The notes under the pieces were generated by a model, which saw only the letters and a program-made list of their open reading frames with translations, ran no database searches and was not told the DNA's origin. Shown piece by piece: positions 9,293-18,869 of a stretch of DNA of 64,000 nucleotides. Source of the stretch: Paraburkholderia saeva (GTDB taxonomy: Bacteria; Pseudomonadota; Gammaproteobacteria; Burkholderiales; Burkholderiaceae); the NCBI RefSeq assembly GCF_907164555.1, contig NZ_CAJQZC010000003.1, positions 248,001 through 312,000 of the forward strand, given 5' to 3'. The first letter of the stretch is position 1. Each line of letters begins with the position of its first letter. Both the position numbers and the translations under genes were made by a program.

Positions 9293-9315
9293 TCTTCCGC
9301 AGACGAAACGCGGGC

Positions 9316-10236
9316 TTAGTGAGCCCAGCGCAACACCAGCGGATCGAGTCGTCGGGCGACCTTCAGCAGGCCGTCACGCACTGCCGGCTGCATCGATGCG
9401 AGCGGATGACGCACCATATCGGACTTGATCACGCCGCCTGCTTTCATCAGTGTCTTGCACGCCGCGAGTCCGCACTGGCGGTTCTCGTAGTTGATGAGCG
9501 GCAGCCATTGCTGATAAAGCTCCGCGGCCTGTTCCGTATCGCCGGACGCGTAGGCATCCACAATCTTGCGGATCCCGTCCGGATAGCCGCCGCCCGTCAT
9601 CGAGCCCGTCGCACCCGCGTCGAAATCCGGGATCAGCGTGATGGCCTCTTCGCCATCCCACGGGCCGACCACGGCGTCTCCCCCCAGCCTGATCAGCTCA
9701 CGCAGTTTCGATGCGGCCTGCGCGGTTTCGATCTTGAAATACGAAACGTGTTCGATTTCCTTCGCCAGGCTCGCGAGGAACGCGGCCGACATCGGCGTGC
9801 CAGCGACCGGCGCATCCTGGATCATGATCGGGATATCGATCGCGGCGGACACCTTGCTGAAGAACGCATGAATGCCGGCCTCGCCGACCCGGATCGTCGC
9901 GCCGTGATACGGCGGCATGATCATTACCATCGCCGCGCCAGCGTCCTGTGCCGCGCGACTGCGGGCGGCGCACACGTCGGTGCTGAAGTGCGTCGTCGTA
10001 ACGATTACCGGCACCCGGCCCGCGACATGCTCCAGCACCACGTTCTGGACGGTGCTCCGTTCTTCGTCGGTCAAGACGAACTGCTCGGAAAAATTCGCAA
10101 GAATGCAGATGCCGTTCGATCCGGCATCGATCATGAAATCGATCGCGCGCTTCTGGCCGTCAAGGTCGAGCCGGCCGGCTTCGTCGAATACGGTGGGCGC
10201 GACGGGGAACACGCCGCGATAGATGGGGGTTGCCAT
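9316..10236 (-). CDS. 2-keto-3-deoxy-L-arabonate dehydratase (DapA family)
   Basis: 306 residues. Member of the dihydrodipicolinate synthase/N-acetylneuraminate lyase TIM-barrel family. K168 in SYFKIET is the Schiff-base lysine. Stretches such as SNGICILANFSEQF, PPYHGATIRV, GPWDGEEAITL and the C-terminal RRLDPLVLRW closely follow, from memory, the Azospirillum brasilense L-KDA dehydratase, which converts 2-keto-3-deoxy-L-arabonate to alpha-ketoglutarate semialdehyde. The ATG at 10236 is used (MATPIYRG); an upstream in-frame ATG at 10266 adds ten unrelated residues. The next enzyme of this pathway is present at 38174, although 28 kb away. Transcribed away from the TetR gene at 10452. Confidence 0.85.
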   Translation of the reverse strand: MATPIYRGVFPVAPTVFDEAGRLDLDGQKRAIDFMIDAGSNGICILANFSEQFVLTDEERSTVQNVVLEHVAGRVPVIVTTTHFSTDVCAARSRAAQDAGAAMVMIMPPYHGATIRVGEAGIHAFFSKVSAAIDIPIMIQDAPVAGTPMSAAFLASLAKEIEHVSYFKIETAQAASKLRELIRLGGDAVVGPWDGEEAITLIPDFDAGATGSMTGGGYPDGIRKIVDAYASGDTEQAAELYQQWLPLINYENRQCGLAACKTLMKAGGVIKSDMVRHPLASMQPAVRDGLLKVARRLDPLVLRWAH

Positions 10237-10412
10237 TGAAAGAGTCTCCTGGATAGCACGATGCACGCCGCTCGCTCCGACGGCTGCGGCGACTATACGG
10301 GCGCAGGCGACGCATCGTATAGCGAATGCTTTCTATCATGTGATCGCTTTTACGACTTGCCCTGCCCAACCTTCATCTGACGCTTGCCATATCGCCACAT
10401 CCGATATATGAT

Positions 10413-10426
10413 TGAGTCATCACTCA
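10413..10426. promoter_or_regulatory. TetR operator candidate 1
   Basis: TGAGT-CATC-ACTCA, an inverted repeat 26 bases before the tetR start. The same half-sites with the same 4-base spacing recur at 11042-11055 after the gene, pointing to autoregulation. Confidence 0.65.
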
Positions 10427-10451
10427 TTTATTAATTTCCGCTGGTTTCAGG

Positions 10452-11024
10452 ATGGCACGACCCAGAAGTGAAGACAAACGCGACGCAATCCTGTCAGCCG
10501 CCATTCAGGTGATTGCTGAACAGGGCCTCGGCGCGCCCACTTCGCGGATCGCGCGCGTGGCCGGCGTGGCGGAAGGCACGCTCTTCACGTACTTCGATAC
10601 GAAAGACGAACTGCTTAACCAGCTCTACCTCGAGATCAAGGCGGAAATGCGCGAAGTCATGATGGCCGCGTATCCGAAGGCGGCCAGTCTGCAAACGCGC
10701 ACGCGCCACGTCTGGGATACCTATGTGAACTGGGGTGTCGCGCAACCGGACAAGCGACGCACGCTGGCACAATTGTCGGTGTCCGACCGGATTTCGGAGC
10801 AGGTCAAGGTCGCCGGCATGCAGGCGTTTGCCAACGTCAATACGATGATCGAGGAGAGCATCGCGAGAGGCGCGCTTCGCGATCTTCCGCCGGCTTTCGT
10901 TACGGCGATCATGGGTTCGCTGGCCGAGACCACCATGGACTTCATTGCCCGCGATCCGGCTCATGCGGACCGCTATCGCACCGCAGGGTTTGAGGCGTTC
11001 TGGAGCGCGATCGTCAAAACGTGA
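10452..11024 (+). CDS. TetR/AcrR-family repressor
   Basis: 190 residues. The N-terminal HTH (about residues 10-55: ILSAAIQVIAEQGL, then APTSRIARVAGVAEGTLFTYF) is a standard TetR DNA-binding domain; the C-terminal half is the variable ligand domain. Inverted repeats TGAGT-N4-ACTCA flank the gene on both sides, one before it and one before the SDR gene, so it likely represses both itself and the two dehydrogenase-like genes downstream. Confidence 0.92.
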   Translation: MARPRSEDKRDAILSAAIQVIAEQGLGAPTSRIARVAGVAEGTLFTYFDTKDELLNQLYLEIKAEMREVMMAAYPKAASLQTRTRHVWDTYVNWGVAQPDKRRTLAQLSVSDRISEQVKVAGMQAFANVNTMIEESIARGALRDLPPAFVTAIMGSLAETTMDFIARDPAHADRYRTAGFEAFWSAIVKT

Positions 11025-11038
11025 GCTTTTTTTGTGTT

Positions 11039-11058
11039 GAATGAGTGAGTACTCATTC
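11039..11058. promoter_or_regulatory. TetR operator candidate 2
   Basis: GAATGAGT-GAGT-ACTCATTC: 8-bp arms around 4 bases, between tetR and the SDR gene, 22 bases before the SDR start codon. Its core TGAGT-N4-ACTCA equals the site at 10413-10426. Confidence 0.72.
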
Positions 11059-11080
11059 AAAAATGGAGAGGGATAGAATC

Positions 11081-11944
11081 ATGACGAAGGTATGGCTGGT
11101 TACGGGAAGCGCGCGCGGTCTTGGGCGCGAGATAGTTGAAGCAGCGCTGGCTGCCGGCGAACGGGTCGTTGCTACGGCGCGCAATCCGGCGCATCTTGAC
11201 ACGCTGGTCGAGCGTTACGGCGACCGGGTGCGTGTCGCAGCGCTGGACGTCACGGATTCGGGCGCTGCGCTCGACGCCGTTCAACTGGCGGTGGACGCAT
11301 TCGGCCGGCTCGACGTCGTCGTGAACAACGCGGGGTTTGGCCATCTCGCGCCGTTCGAACAGGCGCCCGAGGCGGACTTTCGTGCGCAGATCGACACGAA
11401 CTTCTATGGTGTCGTGAACGTGACCCGCGCGGCGCTTCCTGTGATGCGCCAGCAGCGCGCGGGACACATCATCCAGATTTCGTCGGTGGGCGGCCGGGTT
11501 GGCATCGCGGGGCTTGCAGCCTATCAGGCGGCGAAATGGGCGGTCGGCGGTTTTACTGAAGTAATCAGTCAGGAAGTGGCGCCCTTCGGCGTGAAGGTGA
11601 CGGCGCTGGAACCCGGCGGCATGAAAACCGGCTGGGGCGGGGAAGCGATGAGCGCGCTGCCTGACCTGCTGCCGGACTACGCGCCTTCGGTAGGTCAGAC
11701 CATCGACCTGCTTGGACAGCACGTCGGCCAGGAAACGAGCGACCCCGCAAAAGTGGCCGCACTGGTATTGCGGCTTGCGGCTCACGACACGCTGCCGCCC
11801 CATCTGCTGCTCGGAAGCGACGCGCTGTACTTCTGCGGCGAAGGCGACAAGGCGCGGGCAGCCAGCGCCGCGTTGTGGCACGACGTCAGCCTGTCCACCG
11901 ACTTCGCGGCAGCGGGCCTGCCGCCAGCGCTTCCCGCAGCATGA
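11081..11944 (+). CDS. Short-chain dehydrogenase/reductase
   Basis: 287 residues from ATG 11081 behind GGAGAGGG. TGSARGLG near the N-terminus binds NAD(P), NNAG follows, and the catalytic Tyr-Lys is in YQAAK after an ISSVGG serine motif. This is a classical SDR; the substrate is unknown. It sits under the second TetR operator and is 67 bp upstream of another NAD-binding gene, so the pair is likely induced by the ligand of the TetR protein. SDRs in such modules often act on electrophiles or xenobiotics, but that is inference. Confidence 0.9.
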   Translation: MTKVWLVTGSARGLGREIVEAALAAGERVVATARNPAHLDTLVERYGDRVRVAALDVTDSGAALDAVQLAVDAFGRLDVVVNNAGFGHLAPFEQAPEADFRAQIDTNFYGVVNVTRAALPVMRQQRAGHIIQISSVGGRVGIAGLAAYQAAKWAVGGFTEVISQEVAPFGVKVTALEPGGMKTGWGGEAMSALPDLLPDYAPSVGQTIDLLGQHVGQETSDPAKVAALVLRLAAHDTLPPHLLLGSDALYFCGEGDKARAASAALWHDVSLSTDFAAAGLPPALPAA

Positions 11945-12011
11945 CGACACCCCGGCAGGCAACGCACATGAAAGACACACAGTCTTCTGTCGAACGATTC
12001 GGAGAGATGCA

Positions 12012-12713
12012 ATGAGAGTGCTGATATTCGGTGCGACCGGCATGGTCGGGCAAGGCGTGCTGCGCGAATGCCTGCGCGATCCAGACGTCGAGTGTGTCCA
12101 GACCATAGGCCGCACGCCTACGGGGCAGTTCGATCCGCGGCTGCGGGAGATCATCCATCGCGACATGACCGATTACCGCTCGATGGAAGGCTCGCTGACG
12201 GATTTCGATGTGTGCTTCTTCTGTCTGGGCGTGTCGTCAGTGGGCATGAGCGAAGCGGACTATACGAAGATTACGTACGACATCACGCTTGCCGCGGCCG
12301 AAACGCTGGCGCGGCTCAGTCCGCAGATGACTTTCGTTTTCGTGTCCGGCGCGGGCACCGACAGCACGGAGCAGGGGCGCAGCATGTGGGCGCGGGTCAA
12401 GGGGCGCACGGAGAACGCGTTGCAGCGGCTGCCGTTCCGGGCGGTGTATCTGTTCCGGCCTGGCGTCATTCAGCCTCTTCACGGCATTCATTCGAAGACA
12501 CGTCTCTATCGCGCGATCTATGCACTGGTCGGCCCGCTGCTCACGACATTGCGGGTGCTGCTGCCGAACTACGTCCAGACGACCGCGACCATCGGCCAGG
12601 CGATGCTTGCGGTCGCGCGCGATGGCGCACCCACCGCGATCGTCGAGGCCCGCGATATCGAAGCCATTGCGCGTGCCGCTTCGCGGCGCGCAAGCGGCAT
12701 GGCGGCGACATGA
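12012..12713 (+). CDS. NAD(P)-binding Rossmann protein (atypical SDR)
   Basis: 233 residues; ATG 12012 follows GGAGAG at 12001-12006. The N-terminus RVLIFGATGMVGQGVL is a nucleotide-binding motif of the extended/atypical SDR group (NmrA-, HTATIP2-like). A VSGAGTDST segment and a YLFRPGVIQP segment follow, typical of this group, which often lacks a full catalytic YxxxK. Function unknown; probably co-transcribed with the SDR gene upstream and controlled by the TetR protein. Confidence 0.82.
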   Translation: MRVLIFGATGMVGQGVLRECLRDPDVECVQTIGRTPTGQFDPRLREIIHRDMTDYRSMEGSLTDFDVCFFCLGVSSVGMSEADYTKITYDITLAAAETLARLSPQMTFVFVSGAGTDSTEQGRSMWARVKGRTENALQRLPFRAVYLFRPGVIQPLHGIHSKTRLYRAIYALVGPLLTTLRVLLPNYVQTTATIGQAMLAVARDGAPTAIVEARDIEAIARAASRRASGMAAT

Positions 12714-12962
12714 CGGCCTGCCACGGAACGCACTAAAGTAACGGAGCATTGCTTCAGATTCATCCGGACCTCGACACCGGCTTCGGCCGTACGCCGGGCG
12801 GCGCGCGTCACGCCGCAGATCGGGAAATTCACCAGCGATTAAATTGAGCGGGCGTAGACTGGCGGTTCGCCAGCCGCGCCCACAGGCGCCAGCGCCCGGC
12901 GGGGCTCCCTTCGGCCCGCATTCGTGTCGTCAAACGTCGTTCACCTGGAAAGGAATTGCACG

Positions 12963-14426
12963 ATGGCGAAGATTGCTCCTGGAGTCGGTCCACGGTTTCC
13001 GCAGGTTGTCGTTCTCTTCGGCGCGACGGGCGATCTCGCGCGGCGAAAGCTGTTACCGGGGCTCTTCCATCTGTCGAGTGCGGGCTTTATCCCGGGTTGC
13101 CGGATCATCGCCGTGGCGCTTGACGACGTCGATCTCGATACGTTTCGTGCCACGGCACGCGAAGCGCTCAATGAGTTTTCGTCGCGCAGGATCGTCGAGG
13201 CGGAATGGGATACATTCGCGGCCCATCTCGACTATCTGCCGCTCGGCGCAGGCGCGGGCGCGCTGAAAGTCGCGGTCGAGCGCGCCGAACAGACGTTCGA
13301 GGGCGAATGTCGTCGCCTGCACTATCTGAGCGTGCCGCCGAGCGCCGCATTGTCGGCGGTGAAAATGCTGAGCGAAGCCGGCCTCGTCGAGCGTTCCAGG
13401 ATCATCATGGAAAAGCCGTTCGGCACCGATCTCGCGAGCTCCGTCTCGCTGAACGCGAAGCTGCACGAAGTGTTCGAGGAAGAGCAGATCTTCCGCATCG
13501 ATCACTTCCTCGGAAAAGAGCCGGCGCAGAACATTCTCGCGTTCCGCTTTGCCAACGGTCTCTTCGAGCCCATCTGGAACCGCAACTTCATCGATCATGT
13601 GCAGATCGACGTCCCCGAGACGCTCGGGCTCGGCAAGCGCGCGGGGTTCTATGAGCAGACGGGCGCGTTTCGCGACATGGTCGTCACGCACCTGTTCCAG
13701 ATTCTCGCGTTCATGGCGATGGAGCCGCCTACTTCCCTCGAGCCTTCGCCGATCAGCGAGGAGAAGAACAAGGTTTTTCGCAGCATGCTGCCGATCCAGC
13801 CGGGCGATGTCGTGCGCGGGCAGTACACGGGCTATCGCACGGAGGAGGGCGTGAACCCCGAATCGGAAACGGAGACGTTCATCGCGCTGAAGTGCTCGAT
13901 CGATAACTGGCGGTGGGCCGGCGTGCCGTTCTATCTGCGCACCGGCAAGCGCATGGCCGAAGGGCAGCGCATCATTTCCATCGCGTTTCGCGAGCCGCCC
14001 AAGAGCATGTTTCCGGCCGGCTCGGGCGTCGGTTCGCAGGGGCCGGACCATCTGACATTCGACCTCGCGGACGCATCGAAGATGTCGCTTTCGTTTTACG
14101 GAAAGCGTCCGGGGCCCGGCATGCGGCTCGACAAGCTGAGTCTGCAGTTCGCGATGCATGACACGGGCCTGATCGGCGACGTGCTCGAAGCGTATGAACG
14201 GCTGATACTCGACGCCATGCGCGGCGATCGCACGCTCTTCACGACCGCCGAAGGTATCGAGCGCCTGTGGCAGGTGTCGACCGCGCTCATCGAATCACCG
14301 CCGCCCGTGCGCTTCTATGCGCCGGGTTCCTGGGGGCCGAATGCGATTCACCAACTCGTTGCGCCGCGCGCGTGGCGCCTGCCGTTTGAGCGGGCATGGC
14401 GGGATCCGAACAAGCTGGGAAGCTGA
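12963..14426 (+). CDS. zwf: Glucose-6-phosphate 1-dehydrogenase
   Basis: 487 residues from ATG 12963 with AAGGAA upstream. GATGDLARRKLLPGLF near residue 18 is the Rossmann motif, IMEKPFGTDL follows, and RIDHFLGKE is the G6P-binding signature with the catalytic histidines region; standard length. It makes 6-phosphogluconolactone and NADPH for the Entner-Doudoroff and pentose phosphate routes. No edd, eda or pgl gene is adjacent, so this may be a second zwf copy; it is monocistronic with hairpins after it. Confidence 0.95.
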   Translation: MAKIAPGVGPRFPQVVVLFGATGDLARRKLLPGLFHLSSAGFIPGCRIIAVALDDVDLDTFRATAREALNEFSSRRIVEAEWDTFAAHLDYLPLGAGAGALKVAVERAEQTFEGECRRLHYLSVPPSAALSAVKMLSEAGLVERSRIIMEKPFGTDLASSVSLNAKLHEVFEEEQIFRIDHFLGKEPAQNILAFRFANGLFEPIWNRNFIDHVQIDVPETLGLGKRAGFYEQTGAFRDMVVTHLFQILAFMAMEPPTSLEPSPISEEKNKVFRSMLPIQPGDVVRGQYTGYRTEEGVNPESETETFIALKCSIDNWRWAGVPFYLRTGKRMAEGQRIISIAFREPPKSMFPAGSGVGSQGPDHLTFDLADASKMSLSFYGKRPGPGMRLDKLSLQFAMHDTGLIGDVLEAYERLILDAMRGDRTLFTTAEGIERLWQVSTALIESPPPVRFYAPGSWGPNAIHQLVAPRAWRLPFERAWRDPNKLGS

Positions 14427-14514
14427 GGTAATGCGGAAGGGAAAGCGTCACCGGGCGAACACCCGGATTTGCTTCGAACGGCAGAGGCATACATCCAGTC
14501 GCTTCCGTTGAAGC

Positions 14515-14541
14515 ACCCTTCCGGCGGCGAGCCGGAAGGGT
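14515..14541. terminator. Hairpin downstream of zwf
   Basis: Perfect 11-bp stem ACCCTTCCGGC / GCCGGAAGGGT with a GGCGA loop between converging zwf and icd. Confidence 0.65.
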
Positions 14542-14548
14542 AATCACC

Positions 14549-14575
14549 GATGCGACCCGCGAAGCGGGCCGCATC
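14549..14575. terminator. Hairpin downstream of icd
   Basis: GATGCGACCCGC-GAA-GCGGGCCGCATC, 12-bp arms with a single mismatch, 30 bases beyond the icd stop on the minus strand. With the hairpin at 14515 it insulates the converging genes. Confidence 0.6.
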
Positions 14576-14604
14576 GTCCAGCAGTGACAGCGCTGGCGTT
14601 AGCC

Positions 14605-16842
14605 TTAGCCCTTGGCCGAAGCCAGCGCTGCGTTCAGCGTCTTGCTCGGACGCATGACGGCGTCGAGCTTTTCCGGGTCCGGGCGGTAGTAGCCGCCGAT
14701 ATCAGCCGCTTCACCCTGCACGGCCGACAGTTCGCCGACGATCTTCTGCTCGTTCTCGGTCAGATGCTTCGCGAGCGGCGCGAAGTGTGCCGCGAGCGCT
14801 GCGTCACCGGTTTGCGCGGCGAGTTCCTGCGCCCAGTACATTGCGAGGTAGAACTGGCTGCCGCGATTGTCGAGCTGGCCCGTCTTCGGCGACGGATTCC
14901 GGTTGTTCTCGAGCAGCTTGCCCGTGGCGGCGTCCAGCGTCGTTGCGAGGATCTTCGCCTTACTGTTGCCGGTCTTGATGCCCAGATCTTCGAGCGAAAC
15001 AGCCAGCGCCAGAAATTCACCCAGCGAATCCCAGCGCAGATGGTTTTCTTCCACCAGCTGCTTGACGTGCTTCGGCGCCGAACCGCCTGCACCCGTTTCG
15101 TACATGCCGCCGCCCGCCATCAGCGGGACGATCGAGAGCATCTTCGCGCTGGTGCCGAGTTCCATGATCGGGAACAGGTCGGTCAGGTAGTCGCGCAGGA
15201 TGTTGCCCGTCACCGAAATCGTGTCGAGGCCGCGAATCACGCGCTCCAGCGTGTAACGCATTGCGCGGACCTGCGACATGATCTGGATGTCGAGGCCTTC
15301 GGTGTCGTGATCCTTCAGGTATGTTTCGACCTTCTTGATCATTTCTGCTTCGTGCGGACGGTACGGGTCGAGCCAGAACACGGCCGGCATGCCCGAGTTG
15401 CGTGCGCGCGTGACAGCGAGCTTGACCCAGTCGCGGATCGGCGCGTCCTTGACCTGACACATACGCCAGATGTCGCCTGCTTCGACGTTCTGCACGAGCA
15501 GCACTTCACCCGTCACGATGTCGACGATGCGCGCTTCGCCGGCTTCCGGCACTTCGAACGTCTTGTCGTGCGAGCCGTATTCTTCGGCTTGCTGCGCCAT
15601 CAGGCCGACGTTCGGCACCGTGCCCATCGTGACCGGATCGAAATTGCCGTTCGTCTTGCAGAAATTGATGATTTCCTGGTAGATACGGGCAAACGTGCTT
15701 TCCGGGATCACAGCCTTCGTGTCCTTCGGACGGCCGTCGGCGCCCCACATCTTGCCGCCGATGCGGATCATGGCCGGCATCGAAGCATCGACGATCACGT
15801 CGTTCGGTGCGTGCAGGTTCGAGATGCCCTTGGCCGAATCCACCATCGCCAGTTCCGGGCGGTGTTCGTGGCACGCGTGCATGTCGCGGATGATTTCTTC
15901 GCGCTTCGAGCTCGGCAGCGATTCGAGCTTGTCGTACAGGTTGACGAGACCGTTGTTGACGTTCACGCCGAGTTCGTCGAACAGCTTGCCGTGCTTCGCG
16001 AACGCTTCCTTGTAGAAGATCTTCACAGCGTGGCCGAACACGATCGGGTGCGACACCTTCATCATCGTCGCCTTCACGTGCAGCGACAGCATGACGCCCG
16101 TCTTGCGCGCGTCTTCCATCTGTTCTTCGTAGAAGTCGCACAGCGCCTTCTTGCTCATGAACATGCTGTCGATGATTTCGCCGTCGAGGAGCGATACCTT
16201 CGGCTTCAGCACGATCGTCTTGCCGCTCGTCGTGACGAGTTCCATCTTCACGTCGCGAGCCTTGTCGACCGTCATCGACTTTTCGCCGTGATAGAAGTCG
16301 CCATGCTTCATGTGCGCGACGTGCGTGCGCGAAGCCATGCTCCATTCACCCATGCTGTGCGGGTTCTTGCGCGCGTAGTTCTTCACGGCGGCCGGTGCGC
16401 GGCGATCCGAGTTGCCTTCGCGCAGCACCGGGTTCACGGCGCTGCCGAGACAACGCGAGTAGCGCTGACGGATGGCCTTTTCGGCTTCGGTCTTCGGCTC
16501 TTCCGGGAAATCCGGCACCTTGTAGCCCTTGCCCTGCAGTTCCTTGATCGCGCCCACCAGCTGATGCACCGAAGCGCTGATGTTCGGCAGCTTGATGATG
16601 TTCGTGTCCGGCAGCAACGTGAGACGGCCGAGTTCAGCCAGGTTGTCCGGCACGCGCTGTTCTTCGGTCAGAAATTCCGGGAACTCACCCAGGATGCGGC
16701 CAGCCACCGAGATGTCGCTGGTCGTGACCTCAATTCCAGCCGGCGCGGTGAACGTGCGGATGATCGGCAGAAAAGCGCTGGTCGCCAGCAGGGGCGCTTC
16801 ATCGGTGAGGGTGTAGATAATCGTGGGTTGCTGGGTACTCAT
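14605..16842 (-). CDS. icd: Monomeric NADP-dependent isocitrate dehydrogenase
   Basis: 745 residues from ATG 16842, the usual size of the monomeric IDH family (about 740), which is unrelated in fold detail to homodimeric Icd. The start [20 protein letters not shown] and internal [31 protein letters not shown] and the C-terminal [19 protein letters not shown] blocks are characteristic. It decarboxylates isocitrate to 2-oxoglutarate in the TCA cycle with NADP. The frame stays open to 17307 upstream by chance; the ATG at 16842 is the family start. Confidence 0.96.
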   Translation of the reverse strand: MSTQQPTIIYTLTDEAPLLATSAFLPIIRTFTAPAGIEVTTSDISVAGRILGEFPEFLTEEQRVPDNLAELGRLTLLPDTNIIKLPNISASVHQLVGAIKELQGKGYKVPDFPEEPKTEAEKAIRQRYSRCLGSAVNPVLREGNSDRRAPAAVKNYARKNPHSMGEWSMASRTHVAHMKHGDFYHGEKSMTVDKARDVKMELVTTSGKTIVLKPKVSLLDGEIIDSMFMSKKALCDFYEEQMEDARKTGVMLSLHVKATMMKVSHPIVFGHAVKIFYKEAFAKHGKLFDELGVNVNNGLVNLYDKLESLPSSKREEIIRDMHACHEHRPELAMVDSAKGISNLHAPNDVIVDASMPAMIRIGGKMWGADGRPKDTKAVIPESTFARIYQEIINFCKTNGNFDPVTMGTVPNVGLMAQQAEEYGSHDKTFEVPEAGEARIVDIVTGEVLLVQNVEAGDIWRMCQVKDAPIRDWVKLAVTRARNSGMPAVFWLDPYRPHEAEMIKKVETYLKDHDTEGLDIQIMSQVRAMRYTLERVIRGLDTISVTGNILRDYLTDLFPIMELGTSAKMLSIVPLMAGGGMYETGAGGSAPKHVKQLVEENHLRWDSLGEFLALAVSLEDLGIKTGNSKAKILATTLDAATGKLLENNRNPSPKTGQLDNRGSQFYLAMYWAQELAAQTGDAALAAHFAPLAKHLTENEQKIVGELSAVQGEAADIGGYYRPDPEKLDAVMRPSKTLNAALASAKG

Positions 16843-17276
16843 CGCGTGTCTCAAGAACAGAAAACTGGGGTGGGGAAAGCCGCCGGCAGCGTGTGGCCCG
16901 GCACCAATGACCAAATTTTGCCTGATTTTGCGGGGAGCCTGGACCGGCCTCGCGCAGCAAACGCAAAACGCAAATTTTACCTGCAGACGGGGTTGAGCGT
17001 GTGAAAGTGTCTGCGAGCCCGTGGCGGCGGGGCTGTGCGGGCTGTAAGAACGCGCGCGAACTTTCGCCCGGGTGCCCGAACTGCCGAGGCCACGTGAACC
17101 CGGATCGAGGCAGCTTACAGAATCACAAGACGCCCGAAGCCCGGGCATTTCACTTGCTGCTTCTCTCCTTGATGGCGGAACGCGGCTTACGGTCCTGCCG
17201 GCTTGCGTTACGCGACCTATACTTTTCGCTGGTCTCTTTTTCTCTTTCCGCCCCGTTCTAGCGAGGAGATTGCACG
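16843..17276. other. Divergent promoter region between icd and the molybdenum hydroxylase
   Basis: 434 bases without a gene. A 13-bp direct repeat with one mismatch, CAAATTTTGCCTG at 16912-16924 and CAAATTTTACCTG at 16971-16983 (start to start 59 bases), lies in the icd-proximal part, a possible regulator site pair upstream of icd. Confidence 0.45.
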
Positions 17277-17831
17277 ATGCACCACACGGCCTCCCCACCC
17301 GATACATACGATACGCTTGAAGAAAAGAACCATCGCGCGAACGCCACCAGCAGTCCGGCCTCGGGCGTCACGATTTCCTTCGAACTGAATGTCAACGGCA
17401 CGATTCACACGCTGTCCCTCGATCCCCGCACCACCTTGCTCGATGCGCTACGCGAGCATCTTCATCTGACCGGCACGAAAAAAGGCTGCGATCACGGGCA
17501 GTGCGGCGCGTGCACCGTTCACGTGAACGGGCGGCGCGTGAACGCATGCCTTTCTCTTGCCGGCACGCACGAGGGCGATGCGATCACGACAATCGAAGGT
17601 CTCGGCGGCGTGGATTCGCTGCACCCGATGCAGGCCGCGTTCGTCGAATGCGACGGTTATCAGTGCGGCTACTGCACGTCGGGGCAGATCATGTCGGCGG
17701 TCGCGCTGCTTGGCGAGCCCGTCGGCCCACACGACGCCGACGTACGCGAAGCGATGAGCGGCAACCTGTGCCGCTGTGGCGCGTACCAGAACATCGTCGC
17801 TGCGATCCAGTGCGTGCGCGGCAAGGCGTGA
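17277..17831 (+). CDS. Molybdenum hydroxylase, [2Fe-2S] subunit
   Basis: 184 residues, GAGGAGA before ATG 17277. The plant-ferredoxin-type cluster motif is [15 protein letters not shown] followed by the fourth Cys in NACL; the second cluster is [10 protein letters not shown] and LCRCGAY. This is the iron-sulfur subunit of a xanthine dehydrogenase/PaoABC-type aldehyde oxidoreductase. Unlike E. coli PaoA, the N-terminus has no twin-arginine signal, so the enzyme is probably cytoplasmic. First of three genes in the order Fe-S, FAD, Mo. Confidence 0.93.
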   Translation: MHHTASPPDTYDTLEEKNHRANATSSPASGVTISFELNVNGTIHTLSLDPRTTLLDALREHLHLTGTKKGCDHGQCGACTVHVNGRRVNACLSLAGTHEGDAITTIEGLGGVDSLHPMQAAFVECDGYQCGYCTSGQIMSAVALLGEPVGPHDADVREAMSGNLCRCGAYQNIVAAIQCVRGKA

Positions 17832-17842
17832 GGGCGGCGACC

Positions 17843-18847
17843 ATGGACCTTTTCCAGCTTTCGCGCGCGAATTCGCTGAGCGAAGCCATCGCGGCCAGCG
17901 CGACATCCACCACGGCGCAACAGGGCGCTGAAGTTCGCGTGCTCGCCGGCGGCACGACGCTGCTCGATCTGATGAAGCTGAACGTCGAGCGTCCGGCGCG
18001 CGTCATCGACATCAGCCGCCTGCCGCTGAACGCAGTGGAAGAAACGCAGGACGGCGGCGTAAAAATTGGCGCGACCGTGCGCAACGCAGATCTCGCGCAA
18101 CATCCGCTGATCCGCGAGCGCTATGCGGTGCTATCGCAAGCCCTGCTCGCGGGCGCCTCGGCGCAACTGCGCAATATGGCGACGACGGGTGGCAACCTGT
18201 TGCAACGTACGCGCTGCATCTACTTTCGCGACACCGCCATGCCCTGCAACAAGCGGGAACCCGGCTCGGGATGCGCCGCGATCAACGGCTTTAACAGAAC
18301 GCTCGCCATACTCGGCACAAGCGATGCGTGCATCGCGAGTCATCCGTCCGACATGAACGTCGCGCTCACGGCGCTCGGTGCGACGATTCACGTGGAGGGC
18401 AGCAAGGGACGCCGCAGCATCGCCATCGACGACTTCTATCTGCTGCCCGGTACCACACCGCATCGCGAAACCGTGCTGGAGCCCGGCGATTTGATCACGC
18501 ATGTCACGTTGCCGCCTGTTCCTGCGGGCGCACGCTCGCTCTACGTGAAGCTGCGCGATCGTGCGTCGTACGAATTCGCGCTCGCGTCGGCGGCGGTTGT
18601 CGTGAAGGTGGCCGACGGTCGTATCGCGCATGTGCGTGTTGCGCTGGGTGGCGTCGGCACGAAGCCATGGCATGCGGTAGAAGCCGAGGCCAGGCTGGAC
18701 GGCAACGCACCCGACGAACCGGCGTTCCGGCAGGCAGCCGATGCGGCACTCGCTGGTGCGAAGCCGCAGAGCCAGAACGCGTTCAAGGTGGAGCTGGCGC
18801 GACGCTGCCTCATTCACGCGCTGACGCAGGTTACGCAAGCCATTTGA
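17843..18847 (+). CDS. Molybdenum hydroxylase, FAD subunit
   Basis: 334 residues; ATG 17843 starts the family N-terminus MDLFQLSRANSLSEAI. FAD binding is shown by VLAGGTTLLDLMK and ATTGGNLLQRTRC. The segment TRCIYFRDTAMPCNKREPG carries clustered cysteines as in PaoB (YagS), which binds an extra [4Fe-4S] cluster, favouring a PaoABC-type aldehyde dehydrogenase over a classical xanthine dehydrogenase. Starts 11 bases after the Fe-S subunit gene. Confidence 0.92.
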   Translation: MDLFQLSRANSLSEAIAASATSTTAQQGAEVRVLAGGTTLLDLMKLNVERPARVIDISRLPLNAVEETQDGGVKIGATVRNADLAQHPLIRERYAVLSQALLAGASAQLRNMATTGGNLLQRTRCIYFRDTAMPCNKREPGSGCAAINGFNRTLAILGTSDACIASHPSDMNVALTALGATIHVEGSKGRRSIAIDDFYLLPGTTPHRETVLEPGDLITHVTLPPVPAGARSLYVKLRDRASYEFALASAAVVVKVADGRIAHVRVALGGVGTKPWHAVEAEARLDGNAPDEPAFRQAADAALAGAKPQSQNAFKVELARRCLIHALTQVTQAI

Positions 18848-18869
18848 GCAATTCTCACGAGGTCCACAC

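Noticed and set aside
14584-17004. 806-codon open frame on the plus strand opposite icd
   Set aside because: It mirrors the monomeric IDH gene; its product is Arg/His-rich without domains. A side effect of high-GC codon use.
16843-17307. 155-residue upstream extension of icd
   Set aside because: No family likeness; the ATG at 16842 gives the standard N-terminus and length.
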